Source of the DNA: JADKCL01 sp046329055
GTDB lineage: Bacteria; Bacteroidota; Bacteroidia; J057; JADKCL01
Length of the DNA stretch: 64,000 nucleotides
Assembly: GCA_046329055.1 (NCBI GenBank)
Contig: JAXLVK010000027.1
Coordinates: 1-64,000, forward strand
Direction: 5' to 3'
Position numbers and translations under genes: made by a program. The notes below the pieces were generated by a model that was not told where the DNA came from, ran no database searches, and saw only the letters and a list, made by a program, of their open reading frames with translations. Of this stretch, positions 63,542-64,000 are shown piece by piece (positions within the stretch are counted from its first letter, which is position 1; every line of letters begins with the position of its first letter).

Positions 63542-64000
63542 TCAGGGGGTGATATGGCCAGTGCCAGCTGCTTTCATTATGTCTTCAATGATGATTGGGT
63601 TGGCCCTCTTTATGGTAGCCTGTGCTTTGAATTCAGCCATATCGCGATAATCGCCTTTGACTTTCTGAGCATCTCCGGTCTTAATCATGGATTTATAGTA
63701 TTCCAATCGATCAGCACCAAATTTGCTTGCGAGCGCCATGTGTAACTTTCCGGGCGTCGCATCTCTGAGTTGAACCTTGAAAGTTGCATTTTCAAAGATG
63801 GGTGAAGGGACAAAAACCGATTCCGAAAGAATCTGCCTGCCCTTGGTCCATTTTTCAGACTTTGGATCATACTCCCCGATATTGATTCGATAATCAACCC
63901 GTTTGGCGTAATTGCTGCCTTTTTCTTATCCTCCGGCATTCCACTTTCACGAATCTTGTGTGCAACCGGGCTTGGCTTTTCGGAAGCCATGATGGGCACA
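63542..64000 (-). CDS. toxin-tip-like cassette 3, partial (runs off right edge, frame break)
   Basis: From the edge the frame reads MASEKPSPVAHKIRESGMPE and DKKKAAI. After a one-base shift near 63.9 kb it becomes YAKRVDYRINIGEYDPKSEK, WTKGRQILSESVFVPSPIFE, TPGKLHMALASKFGADRLEY and MAEFKAQATIKRANPIIIED to the stop at 63542. The YAKR motif and the helical end resemble cassette 1. This may be the tip of the full-length toxin continuing to the right, or a third spare. The activity is unknown. Confidence 0.5.

Overview
The window looks like a chromosomal segment of a GC-rich member of the Bacteroidota. The evidence is several secreted proteins with type IX secretion (T9SS) C-terminal sorting domains of type A and type B, a T9SS porQ gene, Kdo genes in the short Bacteroidota form (kdsA and a CBS-less kdsD), and HYR, PKD and SprB-like adhesin repeats. 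A Saprospiria- or Chitinophagales-like lineage is possible, but I cannot resolve it from the sequence. I see no rRNA, tRNA, CRISPR array or insertion sequence.

Layout. 1-6.7 kb (minus): the start of a RapA-type SNF2 helicase cut by the left edge, a secreted RCC1/PKD/T9SS protein, and a YadA-head-like protein with an S74 self-processing chaperone and a T9SS tail. 6.9-8.4 kb: an uncharacterised helical protein. 8.5-9.06 kb: a non-coding array of 22-bp-period repeats. 9.4-22.9 kb: one giant (about 4,500 codon) T9SS adhesin made of an anchor-D-like domain, a beta-helix, a YWTD propeller, about 22 HYR repeats, about 8 related repeats, SprB-like repeats and a sorting domain. It is followed by porQ. 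24.2-27.8 kb: an AT-rich lipoprotein, citrate synthase and an SGNH hydrolase.

27.9-47.7 kb is a long minus-strand run. In transcription order it holds a type-B T9SS protein, a Wzz-like chain-length protein, an O-antigen ligase, a nucleotidyltransferase-like gene, a B12/radical-SAM protein, a TauE-like permease, a SWIM/SNF2 helicase, an AlkB-like oxygenase, a membrane protein, kdsD, kdsA, a zeta-toxin-like kinase with a small partner, a methyltransferase and a second B12/radical-SAM protein. Several of these fit LPS/O-antigen synthesis. 47.8-55.7 kb: small lipoproteins, an FG-GAP/ASPIC-UnbV T9SS protein, a DUF2310 zinc-ribbon protein, and a second protein sharing the N-terminal module of the 43.8-47.7 kb protein.

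55.8-64 kb (minus) is an accessory island in which short toxin-like C-terminal cassettes alternate with SUKH/SMI1-like immunity candidates and an LRR protein. Two cassettes begin with the same roughly 76-bp sequence, as expected for exchangeable polymorphic-toxin tips. The parent toxin is not in the window.

Caution on sequence quality: many clearly single genes (RCC1, S74, the giant adhesin, tauE, radical SAM 2, nucleotidyltransferase, wzz, the type-B T9SS protein, FG-GAP) are split by 1-2 base frame changes, and a C38/G39 homopolymer palindrome lies at 45.14-45.22 kb. Long genes such as the 1,124-aa helicase and gltA are intact. I treat most breaks as likely consensus or assembly errors and annotate each as one gene.
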